Below, piece after piece: positions 19,150 through 27,773 of a DNA stretch of 64,000 nt. The DNA comes from Salinicola lusitanus (GTDB lineage Bacteria; Pseudomonadota; Gammaproteobacteria; Pseudomonadales; Halomonadaceae). A model generated the notes under the pieces. It searched no databases and was not told where the DNA came from. It saw only the letters and a program-made list of their open reading frames with translations. The first letter of the stretch is position 1, and every line of letters begins with the position of its first letter. A program made the position numbers and the translations under genes. The stretch is taken from positions 32,491-96,490 of the forward strand of contig NZ_PZJM01000017.1 of the NCBI RefSeq assembly GCF_003206045.1. The letters run 5' to 3'.

Positions 19150-20985
19150 ATGTGGCCTTCCTTCACGCTGAATCGACCGCTGACCTGGTTGGGCCTAGCG
19201 GCACTGGCTGCCGCTAGTGTATTGCCGTTGCTGACGCTGCGGCTGGTGGCGTTGGCGCTGGTCATGGTGGGGGTCGCCGACGTCTGGCGCCAGACCCGGC
19301 TGGAGCACCAGCGTCGCCGCCTCAGCGAGCAGGCCCTCGAGCTGTCGCCGGATGGCGTGATGATCACCGACACCGCCAACCGCATCGTCACCGTCAATCC
19401 CGCCTTTACCCAGATCACGGGCTATACCCCCGAGGAGGTTCGCGGGCTCAACCCCTCCTCGCTCTCCTCCGGGCGCCACGACAAGGCCTTCTACGATCGC
19501 TACTGGCAGACGCTGAAGACCACCGGTCGCTGGGAAGGCGAGGTCTGGAACCAGCGCAAGCATGGCGACCAGTACCCCGAGTGGCTGCGGGTCCAGGCTT
19601 GCCACGATCGCAAGGGACGGGTCTCCCATTATGTCGGCCTGTTCACCGATATCAGCCGGCACAAGGCTCGCGAACAGGACCTGCGTCGCATCGGCTTCGA
19701 GGATCCGTTGACCGGCCTGCCCAACCGGCGGCGCCTGCACGATCTGCTGGCCTCGCGCCTGCGCCACTTGCGGGCGGGAGAAGGTCTGGACCTGGCGCTG
19801 GTCGATATCGATGCCTTCAAGGCGATCAACGACAGTCTCGGCGTCGATAGCGGGGATCGCCTGCTGTCGCGCTTCGGCCAGCGCCTGGCGGCGCAGGTGG
19901 CCGGTGGTATCGTCGGGCGGCTGGGGGGTGATGAGTTCATGGTCATCCGCACCACCACCTTCGACGACCACGAGAAGTGGGTCGCCAGCCTGCGTCATCA
20001 CCTGAGCGAACCCTTCGAGATCGACGACAACTCGCTGCACCTGGGCTTGACCATCGGCAGCTGTCGCGCCCCCGAGGATGGCAACGATCCCAACGTCCTG
20101 TTCCAGCGGCTCGAGTCCGCCCTCTACAGCGCCAAGCGACACGGGCGCAACCATGACCGGCGTTTCCGCCCCTCTCTGGAAGTCGAGTCGGACCGCCACC
20201 TGATCATCCTCAACGAACTGCGCCAGGCCCTGGCCCAGGGGGCGCAGCTCGAGCTCTACTACCAGACCCAGCATCGTCTCGACGATGGCGGCATGGTGGG
20301 GATGGAGGCGTTGTTGCGCTGGCACCATCCCGAACATGGGCTGATCCTGCCCAACGAGTTCATTCCGCTGGCCGAGCGCCACGGACTGATGCCCGCGCTG
20401 GGCAGTTGGGTCATCGAGCAGGCCGTGGCGCAACTGGCGACCTGGCGAAGCCAGGGGCTGAGCGTGCTGCCCGTCTGGGTCAATCTGTCGGCGCTGCAAC
20501 TGATTCAGGGCGACCTCGAAGCCCACTTGATTTCGACACTGAACCAGTACCGGGTGCCGGCGCGACTGCTCGGCCTCGAACTGACCGAGTCGGTGCTGCT
20601 CGACGAGCGCGCTGGCGACATTTCGCCGCGGCTGGAAGCGCTGCGGCGTGAAGGGCTGCAGATCGCCATCGACGATTTCGGTACCGGCTACTCGTCGATG
20701 GCCTACCTCAAGCGTCTGCCGGTCGACAAGCTCAAGCTCGACCGGGAGTTCATTCGTGCGCTGCCCCACGACCACGCCGATGCGGCGATCACCTCGGCGG
20801 TGCTGGCGATGGCACAGGGGTTGAATCTGGATGTCATTGCCGAGGGGGTGGAAACCGCCGAGCAGCGCGATTTCCTGCTGGCGAGAGGGTGTCGCCATGT
20901 CCAAGGGTATCTCTACGCGCGGCCGCAGCCCGCCGGCGAGGTCGAAACGCGACTGCGCCAATCGGTCACCAGCGTCTACTCCTGA
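19150..20985 (+). CDS. PAS-GGDEF-EAL c-di-GMP turnover protein
   Basis: Membrane-anchored signalling protein of 611 aa. Two short hydrophobic segments lie around residues 10-45. A PAS domain follows (about 58-170, SPDGVMITDTANRIVTVNPAF), then GGDEF (about 180-340; intact GGDEF at 259-263, also DPLTGLPNRR) and EAL (about 355-605; EALLRW at 386, WVNLSALQL, ELTES, DDFGTGYSS, KLDREF, EGVET). Both catalytic motif sets look complete, so it could make and break c-di-GMP, with PAS as the switch. The ATG at 19150 was chosen because it directly precedes the membrane segment; no strong Shine-Dalgarno is visible and upstream starts exist. Its 3' end overlaps the convergent DUF2878 gene by 10 bases. Confidence 0.9.
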   Translation: MWPSFTLNRPLTWLGLAALAAASVLPLLTLRLVALALVMVGVADVWRQTRLEHQRRRLSEQALELSPDGVMITDTANRIVTVNPAFTQITGYTPEEVRGLNPSSLSSGRHDKAFYDRYWQTLKTTGRWEGEVWNQRKHGDQYPEWLRVQACHDRKGRVSHYVGLFTDISRHKAREQDLRRIGFEDPLTGLPNRRRLHDLLASRLRHLRAGEGLDLALVDIDAFKAINDSLGVDSGDRLLSRFGQRLAAQVAGGIVGRLGGDEFMVIRTTTFDDHEKWVASLRHHLSEPFEIDDNSLHLGLTIGSCRAPEDGNDPNVLFQRLESALYSAKRHGRNHDRRFRPSLEVESDRHLIILNELRQALAQGAQLELYYQTQHRLDDGGMVGMEALLRWHHPEHGLILPNEFIPLAERHGLMPALGSWVIEQAVAQLATWRSQGLSVLPVWVNLSALQLIQGDLEAHLISTLNQYRVPARLLGLELTESVLLDERAGDISPRLEALRREGLQIAIDDFGTGYSSMAYLKRLPVDKLKLDREFIRALPHDHADAAITSAVLAMAQGLNLDVIAEGVETAEQRDFLLARGCRHVQGYLYARPQPAGEVETRLRQSVTSVYS

Positions 20986-21518
20986 TCGGCGTCGTCCCGA
21001 CTCGACCCGATTGCCCGTCTGCGGTGCCCGGACGCTCGCCGTCTGCCGAGATACTGCGCCAGGCCCGCGCAGAGACCGGCCCAGACAATTGCCTCGATAG
21101 CGAGCGCCCAGGGGCGAATCTCGACCCCGGCCAGCGCCGCCCCCGAGAGATAGCTCAATGGTCCGCCCAGGGCGCCGCAGGCGATAGCCAGCACCCGGTA
21201 GCGCCACAGCCAGGCCAGGCAGTGATGAAGTGTGGTGGCGAAGAGCGGCCAGAGCGCCCATAGCCAGAGGGGAAGACTCCCTTCCATCTCGATGCCGCCG
21301 GCGGCGACCAGGCCGCCGTCGACGACGATGCCGGCCAGCAGCAACCCCAGCCACCAGCGCCACTCCCCCGGCCGCGCCAGCCAGCGCCAGTGGACCAGAA
21401 GGATGAGTGGGGTCGCGACGAGGGCCCAGGGCGAGCCGCCGAGCACGCAGAGGAACCAGCCGCCCTGGAACAGCAGGGCGTTGACGGCGAGCGCCCCACC
21501 GCGGGTCATGACCCTCAT
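20976..21518 (-). CDS. DUF2878 family membrane protein
   Basis: The protein is about 180 aa and very hydrophobic, with five to six membrane segments rich in Trp, Leu and Gly (for example EWRWWLGLLLAGIVVDGGL and PLWLWALWPLFATTLHHCLAW). It matches the DUF2878 family, which commonly accompanies Cfa/DUF1365/amine-oxidase clusters. The biochemical role is unknown. It is the last gene of the eight-gene light-response-type operon, 10 bases after cfa. Start codons at 21518 and 21509 are both possible. Confidence 0.7.
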   Translation of the reverse strand: MRVMTRGGALAVNALLFQGGWFLCVLGGSPWALVATPLILLVHWRWLARPGEWRWWLGLLLAGIVVDGGLVAAGGIEMEGSLPLWLWALWPLFATTLHHCLAWLWRYRVLAIACGALGGPLSYLSGAALAGVEIRPWALAIEAIVWAGLCAGLAQYLGRRRASGHRRRAIGSSRDDADQE

Positions 21519-21528
21519 CGGCCGGCGG

Positions 21529-22806
21529 CTACACGCTGCCGGTGAGCGGTGCGCGCCTGGCTCCCGGTTTGGCCAGCAGCAGATGACTGGTGCCGATGGT
21601 TCGTTCCAGGAAGCCACCTTCGCAGTAGCAGAGGTAGTAGCGCCACATGCGAATGAAGCGCTCGTCGTAGCCCAGCGCACGCACCTTGTCGAGACGGGAT
21701 TCGAAGCGCAGGCGCCATTCCCGCAGCGTGCGGGCGTAGTGCAGTCCGATCTCGTCCAGGTCGAGCAGGTTGAGCTGGGTGTGCCGGCTCAATCCGTTGA
21801 GCATCGCCGTATGGGAAGGCAGGAAGCCGCCCGGGAAGATATAGCGCTTGATGAAGTCCATCTCGCGCTTGGCGGTTTCGAAACGCTGGTCGCGAATGGT
21901 GATGCACTGGAGCAGCGCCAGGCCGTCCGGCTTCAGCAGTCGGTCGATGCAGGCGAAGTAAGTGCCCAGGTACTGATGGCCGACGGCTTCCACCATCTCC
22001 ACCGAGACCACCCGATCGAAGCGACCCTCCAGATCCCGGTAATCGTCCTTCAGCAGGGTGACCCGGTCCGCCAGTCCGGCCTCGCGGACGCGTTCGGCGG
22101 TAAAGGCGTACTGCTCTTCCGAGATGGTGGTGGTGGTGACGCGGCAACCTCTCGTCCTGGCGGCGTGGATCGCCAGTCCGCCCCACCCGGTGCCGATCTC
22201 CAGCAGATGGTGGTGCGGCTCGATCGCGAGCTTGTCGAGAATGAGATCGAGCTTGTGTGTCGACGCCTCTTCCAGCGTGGCCTCGGCGCGTGGAAACACC
22301 GCGCTCGAGTACATCCAGTGCTCCCGATCCAGGAATGTCGCGAACAGCTCGTTGCCCAGGTCGTAATGGGCCGCGATATGGCGCCGAGAGCGCCGCGTGG
22401 TATTGCGCTGGAGGGCGTGAAGCGCCGTCAAGGCCCAGCGGCGCAGGCGTGCGGTGCCGTTTTCCATGCCATCGTTGACGCGCTCGATGTTGCGCGCGAA
22501 CAGACGCACCAGACCGACCAGATCGTCGACCTCCCAGGCGCCATCCATATAGGCTTCCGCGACGCCGACGGTGCCGCCCAGGGCGAAGCGGCGCCACACG
22601 TTCGGATCATGGATGGTGATGTCGACATGGACCGTCGATGAGCCAGTATCGCCACGCCCCAGGTGGTGGACGCTATCTCGTTCGCGCAGCGTCAGCCTGC
22701 CGCCCTCCAGGTCGTCCAGCGCCCTGAGCATGCGGAGGCGCAGCCAGCGTGACAGCCTCGGTGCGTCCGCGGCGGGGTGAGTGGAGGGTGATCGGGCGGC
22801 TGTCAT
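21529..22806 (-). CDS. cfa: Cyclopropane-fatty-acyl-phospholipid synthase family methyltransferase
   Basis: SAM-dependent enzyme of 425 aa that methylates double bonds of membrane phospholipid acyl chains. SAM motif I is LLEIGTGWGGLAIHAA. Family landmarks are HYDLGNELF, MYSSAVF, VSVEMVEAVGHQYL, QCITIRDQRF, IKRYIFPGGFLPS and a C-terminal YYLCYCEGGF. In related clusters a Cfa-like enzyme (UfaM type) makes methylated or furan fatty acids that quench singlet oxygen, so the product may not be a simple cyclopropane. It overlaps the DUF1365 gene by 4 bases. Confidence 0.92.
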   Translation of the reverse strand: MTAARSPSTHPAADAPRLSRWLRLRMLRALDDLEGGRLTLRERDSVHHLGRGDTGSSTVHVDITIHDPNVWRRFALGGTVGVAEAYMDGAWEVDDLVGLVRLFARNIERVNDGMENGTARLRRWALTALHALQRNTTRRSRRHIAAHYDLGNELFATFLDREHWMYSSAVFPRAEATLEEASTHKLDLILDKLAIEPHHHLLEIGTGWGGLAIHAARTRGCRVTTTTISEEQYAFTAERVREAGLADRVTLLKDDYRDLEGRFDRVVSVEMVEAVGHQYLGTYFACIDRLLKPDGLALLQCITIRDQRFETAKREMDFIKRYIFPGGFLPSHTAMLNGLSRHTQLNLLDLDEIGLHYARTLREWRLRFESRLDKVRALGYDERFIRMWRYYLCYCEGGFLERTIGTSHLLLAKPGARRAPLTGSV

Positions 22807-23573
22807 GACGAAGTCTCCCGTCCGGGATGGTCGTGGATCGGCGTGCGCTTGAGCCAGAGTCTGAGCGCCTGCCAGTGAATGGTGACGATGGTCTTGAGCG
22901 TCATGCCGGGATGCTTGATCAACTCCATCACCAGCGCGCCTCGCGTCGCTGGCTTGAGCGTGAGTGTCAGCGTGGCATCGAAATGGCGCGCGTCCTGATG
23001 CCATGTCTCCATGTGCATCAGCAGACGTGCTTCCGGCGAGTTGAAGCGCCAGTGGTAACGCATTTGCATCGGATTGAAGGGCGAGACGTGCAAGCGCTTG
23101 TCGAATGCGGCCTGCTGCGTGTGGCGCGTCGGATCGACCCGGCAGGCGTAGACCTGGCGCTCGCGCCATGGCGTGTTGGTGACTTCACCGAGAACCGCCT
23201 GAAGCCTCTCCTCGTCATCGTAGGCGTAATAGAGCGTCAACGGATTGAACAGCATGCCGAACAGCCGGACCTGGCTGAGCATGCGGATCGGGCCGGTCGG
23301 AGCGCTGCCCAGTTCCTCCCTGAGGCGCGCCCGGACAGCGTCGGAGAGCGGCAGGTCATGCGGCGCCAGATAGTCCTCGCGACGAAAGCGGGCCAGCGCG
23401 CCACGCCGAGTGCCGAAACCTGGCGTTCGCGCCAGCAGCGCCGGCAGCTCATCGAGATCCAGCCACAGCATCCACACGCGATAATCGAAGGCGTGCCAGC
23501 GCGGCAGGAAGCGCCGGTGGCGCAGATGGCCCACGGCGAGACGACTGCGGGGACAGGCATCGTTCAATGGCAT
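22803..23573 (-). CDS. DUF1365 family protein
   Basis: The protein is 256 aa, starting MPLNDACPRSRLAVGHLRHRR, then FDYRVWMLWLDLDELPAL, a hallmark of DUF1365. NPLTLYYAYDDEERLQAVLGEVTNTPW and HVSPFNPM are other conserved blocks. The function is not established. The family is almost always found between a flavin amine-oxidase-like protein and a Cfa-type methyltransferase, implying a joint lipid modification. The start overlaps the end of the FAD gene by 10 bases and the stop overlaps cfa by 4. Confidence 0.87.
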   Translation of the reverse strand: MPLNDACPRSRLAVGHLRHRRFLPRWHAFDYRVWMLWLDLDELPALLARTPGFGTRRGALARFRREDYLAPHDLPLSDAVRARLREELGSAPTGPIRMLSQVRLFGMLFNPLTLYYAYDDEERLQAVLGEVTNTPWRERQVYACRVDPTRHTQQAAFDKRLHVSPFNPMQMRYHWRFNSPEARLLMHMETWHQDARHFDATLTLTLKPATRGALVMELIKHPGMTLKTIVTIHWQALRLWLKRTPIHDHPGRETSS

Positions 23574-24892
23574 GGTGTCCCTTCCTGGTGATCTGCCGCG
23601 GGCGCTGTCGCTGCGGGTGACGGTCGGCTGCCGTCGATCGTTTCGACCACGCGCAGCGCGCTCCACACGCCATCTTCGTGGAAACCGTTGCGCCAGTAGG
23701 CGCCGCAGAAATGGGTGCGTCGGGAAGCGCCGGATATCTCGCCGTGGCGAGCCTGGGCCTGCTGCGCGGCGAGCGTGAACTGAGGATGGGCGTACTCGTA
23801 GCGGCCCAGCACGCGGGCCGGGTCGATGTTCTGCTCATCGTTGAGCGTCACGCAGAAGGTGGTGTCGCTTTTCAACCGCTGGAGAATGTTCATGTTGTAG
23901 GTGACGGGCACGCACGCCTCTGCATCGCGGCCGTCGAGGCGATAGTTCCAGCTCGCCCAGGCCCGGCGGCGGCGCGGCAACATGCCGGTGTCAGTGTGCA
24001 GCACGACACTGTTGCGACGGTAACCGATGGCTCCCAGCACCTCCCGCTCGGCGCGACTCGCCTGAGGGCCCAGGATGGATAGCGCCTGGTCGCTGTGGCA
24101 GGCGAGCACGACCTGGTCGAAATGCCGTTCACCGGCCGTCGTGTGGAGGCTGATGCCGTCATCGTCCCGGACCAGGCCGAGGATGGGGGTCGAGAGATGG
24201 ATGCGTTCGCGATAGGGCTCGGTAAGCGGGGCGATGTAGGCCCGCGAGCCTCCCATGATGGTGTGCCACTGGGGGCGGTCGGTCAGCGACAGCAGACCGT
24301 GATGATGGAAGAAACGCACGAAGAAGCGGGCCGGGAAGTCGCGCATGCCGGCTTCGCTGGCGGACCAGATGGCGCCACCCATGGGCAAAAGGTAGCGACG
24401 CTGGAAATCTTCACCGTAATCCTCGCCGGCCAGATAGTCACCCAGGATCAGTGACGGCGACAGGCGGTCGGCCAGGAAATCGCCGGTCGCCCGGCGGTTG
24501 AAACGGACGATGTCGTTGAGCAGGCGGTAGAAGCGCGGGCGCAACAGGTTGCGGCGCTGGGCGAACAGGCTGGTCAGGGTGTGGCCGTTGTACTCGAAGT
24601 CGCGATCGCTCTCGTGGACCGAGAAGCTCATCTCCGTCGCCTGGCCCGGGACGCCCAGCGAGGCCATTAGCGCCTCGAAAAGCGGATAGGTGCGATCGTT
24701 GTAGACGATGAAGCCGGTATCGATCGCGTGGCGTTCGGTACCGGTATCGATATCGAAGGTCGCGGTATGGCCACCCAGTCGTGAGTCGGCCTCGAACAGA
24801 GAGACCTGATGGCGACGGGAGAGATAGTGGGCGGCGGTCATGCCGGCGATGCCGCTGCCGACCACGGCGATCCGCTGCGGGGGCTGGGTCAT
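23564..24892 (-). CDS. FAD-dependent amine oxidase-like oxidoreductase
   Basis: The protein is 442 aa with an N-terminal dinucleotide-binding motif VVGSGIAGMTAAHYL and a second FAD contact at SRLGGHTATF. It belongs to the flavin-containing amine oxidase / desaturase-like superfamily (COG2907 type) that pairs with DUF1365 and Cfa. Other conserved features are AIDTGFIVYND, PMGGAIWSA and FCGAYWRNGFHEDG near the C-terminus. The substrate is probably a membrane lipid rather than an amine, judged by context. It overlaps SDR upstream (4 bases) and DUF1365 downstream (10 bases). Confidence 0.85.
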   Translation of the reverse strand: MTQPPQRIAVVGSGIAGMTAAHYLSRRHQVSLFEADSRLGGHTATFDIDTGTERHAIDTGFIVYNDRTYPLFEALMASLGVPGQATEMSFSVHESDRDFEYNGHTLTSLFAQRRNLLRPRFYRLLNDIVRFNRRATGDFLADRLSPSLILGDYLAGEDYGEDFQRRYLLPMGGAIWSASEAGMRDFPARFFVRFFHHHGLLSLTDRPQWHTIMGGSRAYIAPLTEPYRERIHLSTPILGLVRDDDGISLHTTAGERHFDQVVLACHSDQALSILGPQASRAEREVLGAIGYRRNSVVLHTDTGMLPRRRRAWASWNYRLDGRDAEACVPVTYNMNILQRLKSDTTFCVTLNDEQNIDPARVLGRYEYAHPQFTLAAQQAQARHGEISGASRRTHFCGAYWRNGFHEDGVWSALRVVETIDGSRPSPAATAPAADHQEGTPCH

Positions 24893-25677
24893 GCCGACTC
24901 TCCCCGGCGGCGGTTGGCGATGCGCAGGCCGAAGCGGCGCCGCAGTGCCGGCGGGAGGATGCCCAGCGCCTTGACCAGAAACGTGAAGCGACGTGGAAAG
25001 TGGATATCCAGCCGACCTCGCTCGAGACCGTCGATGATGTAGTCGGCGGCCTGTTCCACCTCGATCTGCATCGGCATCGAGAAGTCGTTGCGCTCGGTCA
25101 GCGGTGTCTTGACGAAACCCGGATGGATCACGCTGACGTCGATCGACTCGGCGTCGAGGTCGAGGCGCAGGGATTCGAGGAAATGGGATATCGCGGCCTT
25201 GGAGGCGCCGTAGGCTTCCGCTCGCGGCAGCGGCAGATAGGCGGCCGCGCTGGAAACGCCCGCCAGCAGCGGTCGTCGTTCGCCGCCCCTGGCTTGCCGC
25301 AGCAAGGGTAGCGCAGCATCGATGGCATGGAGTGTGCCGTGGAAGTTGGTCGCGAACACTCTACCGACCAGCTCGACATCGAAGCGGGCGACATCCAGGT
25401 ATTCACAGGTGCCGGCATTGAGCAGGGCGATATCGAGACCCCCGAAAGCATCGTCGATGGCGTTGCCGGCGCGACGCGTGGCGTCACGGTCGGTGAGATC
25501 GGCCGGTACCACCAGCGCATTGTCATAGCCCTCCGCCAACTGTTGCAGCGCCTCTTTCCGGCGCGCGGTCAATGCGACGCGATGACCGTCGGCGAGCAGC
25601 CGCTTGGCCAGGGCTTCGCCGATGCCCGAAGTCGCCCCCGTCAGCCAGATCCGTCGGGTTCCCGAGAGACTCGCCAT
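24889..25677 (-). CDS. Short-chain dehydrogenase/reductase
   Basis: Classical SDR of 262 aa. The cofactor motif is TGATSGIGEALA (residues 14-25), the structural motif is LLNAG, and the catalytic residues are SS...YGASKAA (Ser, Tyr, Lys). The C-terminal tail is hydrophobic then basic, suggesting membrane association (VKALGILPPALRRRFG). It lies between an NTF2-like gene (54-base gap) and the FAD oxidoreductase (4-base overlap). The substrate is not deducible. SDRs are a regular member of this phr-cfa type cluster. Confidence 0.87.
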   Translation of the reverse strand: MASLSGTRRIWLTGATSGIGEALAKRLLADGHRVALTARRKEALQQLAEGYDNALVVPADLTDRDATRRAGNAIDDAFGGLDIALLNAGTCEYLDVARFDVELVGRVFATNFHGTLHAIDAALPLLRQARGGERRPLLAGVSSAAAYLPLPRAEAYGASKAAISHFLESLRLDLDAESIDVSVIHPGFVKTPLTERNDFSMPMQIEVEQAADYIIDGLERGRLDIHFPRRFTFLVKALGILPPALRRRFGLRIANRRRGESA

Positions 25678-25731
25678 GCCCCTTCCTCTTTGGTTTGAAA
25701 AAACCGATCGCCTGTCGTGGTGGCCGATGCT

Positions 25732-26172
25732 TCAGAGCCGCTTCTTGACGCCCTTGACCATCCATCCCACCACGGGCAGGTGTTCGTAGAGCATGGCCCC
25801 GACGTCGAAGTAATCGCGATGACGGCAGACCCGTTGACCCTGCCACTGCAGGTGGGAGCAGCCAGCCACGCTGATGTTACGTCCGCCACGCAACCTTGGA
25901 TGCGCCAACTCCATGGTCCAGGTCAAAAAACTGGTGGCACCGAGAAGCTGGCGGTCATGGAATTCGAAATGGCAGTGACGGACGCCTTCCATCAGATCGG
26001 CGTAATAGGCCATCAGGTTGTCGCGGCCGACGTGGCGATGCAGGGGGTCGGCGAAATCGACATCGTCGCTGTAGCACTCTTCGAGGGCGGGCAAGCCGCT
26101 GGACGTCAGGGGCTGGAAGAGGGTGCAGAAATGTGTCAACGATTCGATGGTGGGCGCGTCGGATGCTGTCAT
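25732..26172 (-). CDS. NTF2/SnoaL-like protein
   Basis: The protein is 146 aa, matching the nuclear transport factor 2 (SnoaL-like) cone fold: FCTLFQPLTSSGLPALEECYSDDVDFADPLHRHVGRDNL is typical of its N-terminal half. No catalytic role can be assigned. It ends KGVKKRL. It sits between phrB (38-base gap) and the SDR gene in the same operon. The start at 26172 is preceded by AGGAAG about 10 bases upstream. Confidence 0.75.
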   Translation of the reverse strand: MTASDAPTIESLTHFCTLFQPLTSSGLPALEECYSDDVDFADPLHRHVGRDNLMAYYADLMEGVRHCHFEFHDRQLLGATSFLTWTMELAHPRLRGGRNISVAGCSHLQWQGQRVCRHRDYFDVGAMLYEHLPVVGWMVKGVKKRL

Positions 26173-26210
26173 TGGAGGCTTCCTGAATCGTGATTGGCGT
26201 CGTGTCGGTA

Positions 26211-27647
26211 TCAGCCTAGATTCTTGAACGCTTCGAGCGCCCGCTCTCTGGCGAACTTGTGGTCGACGATGGCCGGGGGATAGCCTGTCTTGTGGCGCTG
26301 TTCCGCGCTGGGTTCGTGGCGATTCTTGGCCGGCAGATCGGCCAGCTCCGGAAGCCATTGGGCGATGAATGTCGCCTCCGGATCGAAGCGCCGCGACTGC
26401 GTCGTCGGGTTGAAGATCCGGAAGTAGGGCGAAGCATCGGTACCGGTCGATGCGGCCCACTGCCAGCCGCCGTTGTTGGAAGCGAAGTCGCCATCCACCA
26501 GATGCTCCATGAAGAAGGCCTCGCCCCGCCGCCAGTCGAGCAGCAGGTGCTTGCTCAGGAACATCGCCGTCACCATGCGCAGCCGGTTGTGCATCCAGCC
26601 GGTGGCGACCAGTTGGCGCATCGCGGCATCGACCAGCGGAAAGCCGGTACGGCCTTCGCACCACGCTGCGAAATCCTTGTCGCTGTGGCGCCAGTTCAAC
26701 TTGTCGGTCTCGAGCTTGAAGGGCCGGTGGCGACAGACGCGGGGAAAACCGACCGCGATATGCTGATAGAACTCGCGCCAGACCAGTTCATTGGTCCAGC
26801 TCGCCAGGCCGGCGTCCCCATCGGCCAGGTGGCCACCGTTGTTGGCCATCACCGCTTGCAGGCACTGGCGGTGAGAGATCATGCCGGTAGCGAGATAGGC
26901 GGAGAGCTCACTGGTACCGGCAATGGCGGGAAAATCGCGATCGTCGTTGTAGCGGCGCGCCCGCTGCCGCAAAAAATCGGCCAGACGATCGGCGGCCGCT
27001 TCCTGGCCAGCCGGCCAGGGCGCCTCCTGGATCTTCGACGGTTGAGGGGGGACGATGTCGGAGCGGTCCCGCTCGGCGAGCGCCGGAATCCGGTCACTGG
27101 CGATGTCCAGCCTGGCCTGACGCCGGGGCGTGTCGCGCAGCGCCAGTTGATCGGCACCGACGCGCTGATGCCAGGCCCTGGAGAACGGCGTGAAGACCTT
27201 GTAGTACTCATTTTGTCCGGTCAGCAGTTCGCCTGGCTCGAAGGCGATGTGATCGGTGTAGTCGAAGAGGGCCAGACCCGCCTGGGTGAACTCGTCGGTC
27301 ACCCTTTCGTCACGGCGCTGCTCGTCGAGGGGGTACTCACGATTGAAATGAAGCGCCTGGGCGTCGATTCGACGAGCCGCCTCCAGCAGTGTCCCGGGGG
27401 CGGCATCGAAATCATCGATATCGCGATACAGCAGCGGAATGTTGAGCGCTTTCAACTTCTCCGCCAGCGCGATGACGCCACGATGCAGAAACGATATCTT
27501 GTTGGCGCCATGGCCATGGCTTCGCCACTGTTGCCTGCAGGCAAGATAGATGCCGACCACGGGTCCTTTCATGGCCGCCGCGCTCAACGCCGTGTGATCG
27601 AGAGTCCTGAGGTCATTGCGGAACCAGACCAGTTGCGTCGCTGACAT
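26211..27647 (-). CDS. phrB: Deoxyribodipyrimidine photo-lyase
   Basis: Light-driven repair of cyclobutane pyrimidine dimers, a class I photolyase of 478 aa. The N-terminal antenna-binding domain begins LVWFRNDLRTLDH. The C-terminal FAD-binding domain has LATGMISHRQC, WTNELVWREFYQH, ATGWMHNRLRM and ASNNGGWQWAASTGTDASPYFRIFNP. The ATG at 27647 begins MSATQLVWFRNDLR; upstream extension has no homology. It is the second gene of the operon, 126 bases after the MerR-type regulator, and its presence points to light or UV as the signal. Confidence 0.95.
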   Translation of the reverse strand: MSATQLVWFRNDLRTLDHTALSAAAMKGPVVGIYLACRQQWRSHGHGANKISFLHRGVIALAEKLKALNIPLLYRDIDDFDAAPGTLLEAARRIDAQALHFNREYPLDEQRRDERVTDEFTQAGLALFDYTDHIAFEPGELLTGQNEYYKVFTPFSRAWHQRVGADQLALRDTPRRQARLDIASDRIPALAERDRSDIVPPQPSKIQEAPWPAGQEAAADRLADFLRQRARRYNDDRDFPAIAGTSELSAYLATGMISHRQCLQAVMANNGGHLADGDAGLASWTNELVWREFYQHIAVGFPRVCRHRPFKLETDKLNWRHSDKDFAAWCEGRTGFPLVDAAMRQLVATGWMHNRLRMVTAMFLSKHLLLDWRRGEAFFMEHLVDGDFASNNGGWQWAASTGTDASPYFRIFNPTTQSRRFDPEATFIAQWLPELADLPAKNRHEPSAEQRHKTGYPPAIVDHKFARERALEAFKNLG

Positions 27648-27674
27648 GGGCACTTCCCTGTTACCGGTAAATGA

Positions 27675-27694
27675 ACGGCGCATCCATGCGCCGT
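27675..27694 (-). other. Hairpin between the litR-like gene and phrB
   Basis: A 9-bp inverted repeat (ACGGCGCAT / ATGCGCCGT, 2-nt loop) is followed on the minus strand by a 10-bp palindrome TTACCGGTAA (27661-27670). It could attenuate read-through from the regulator into phrB or hold an operator for an internal promoter. No T-run. Confidence 0.35.
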
Positions 27695-27773
27695 GTGCTG
27701 CCTGCCCGCGTGGCAATGGCACTGCCACCCCCGGTACCGGTCATGTCGGCGAGCTCTCGGCCGGCGCTACCAG

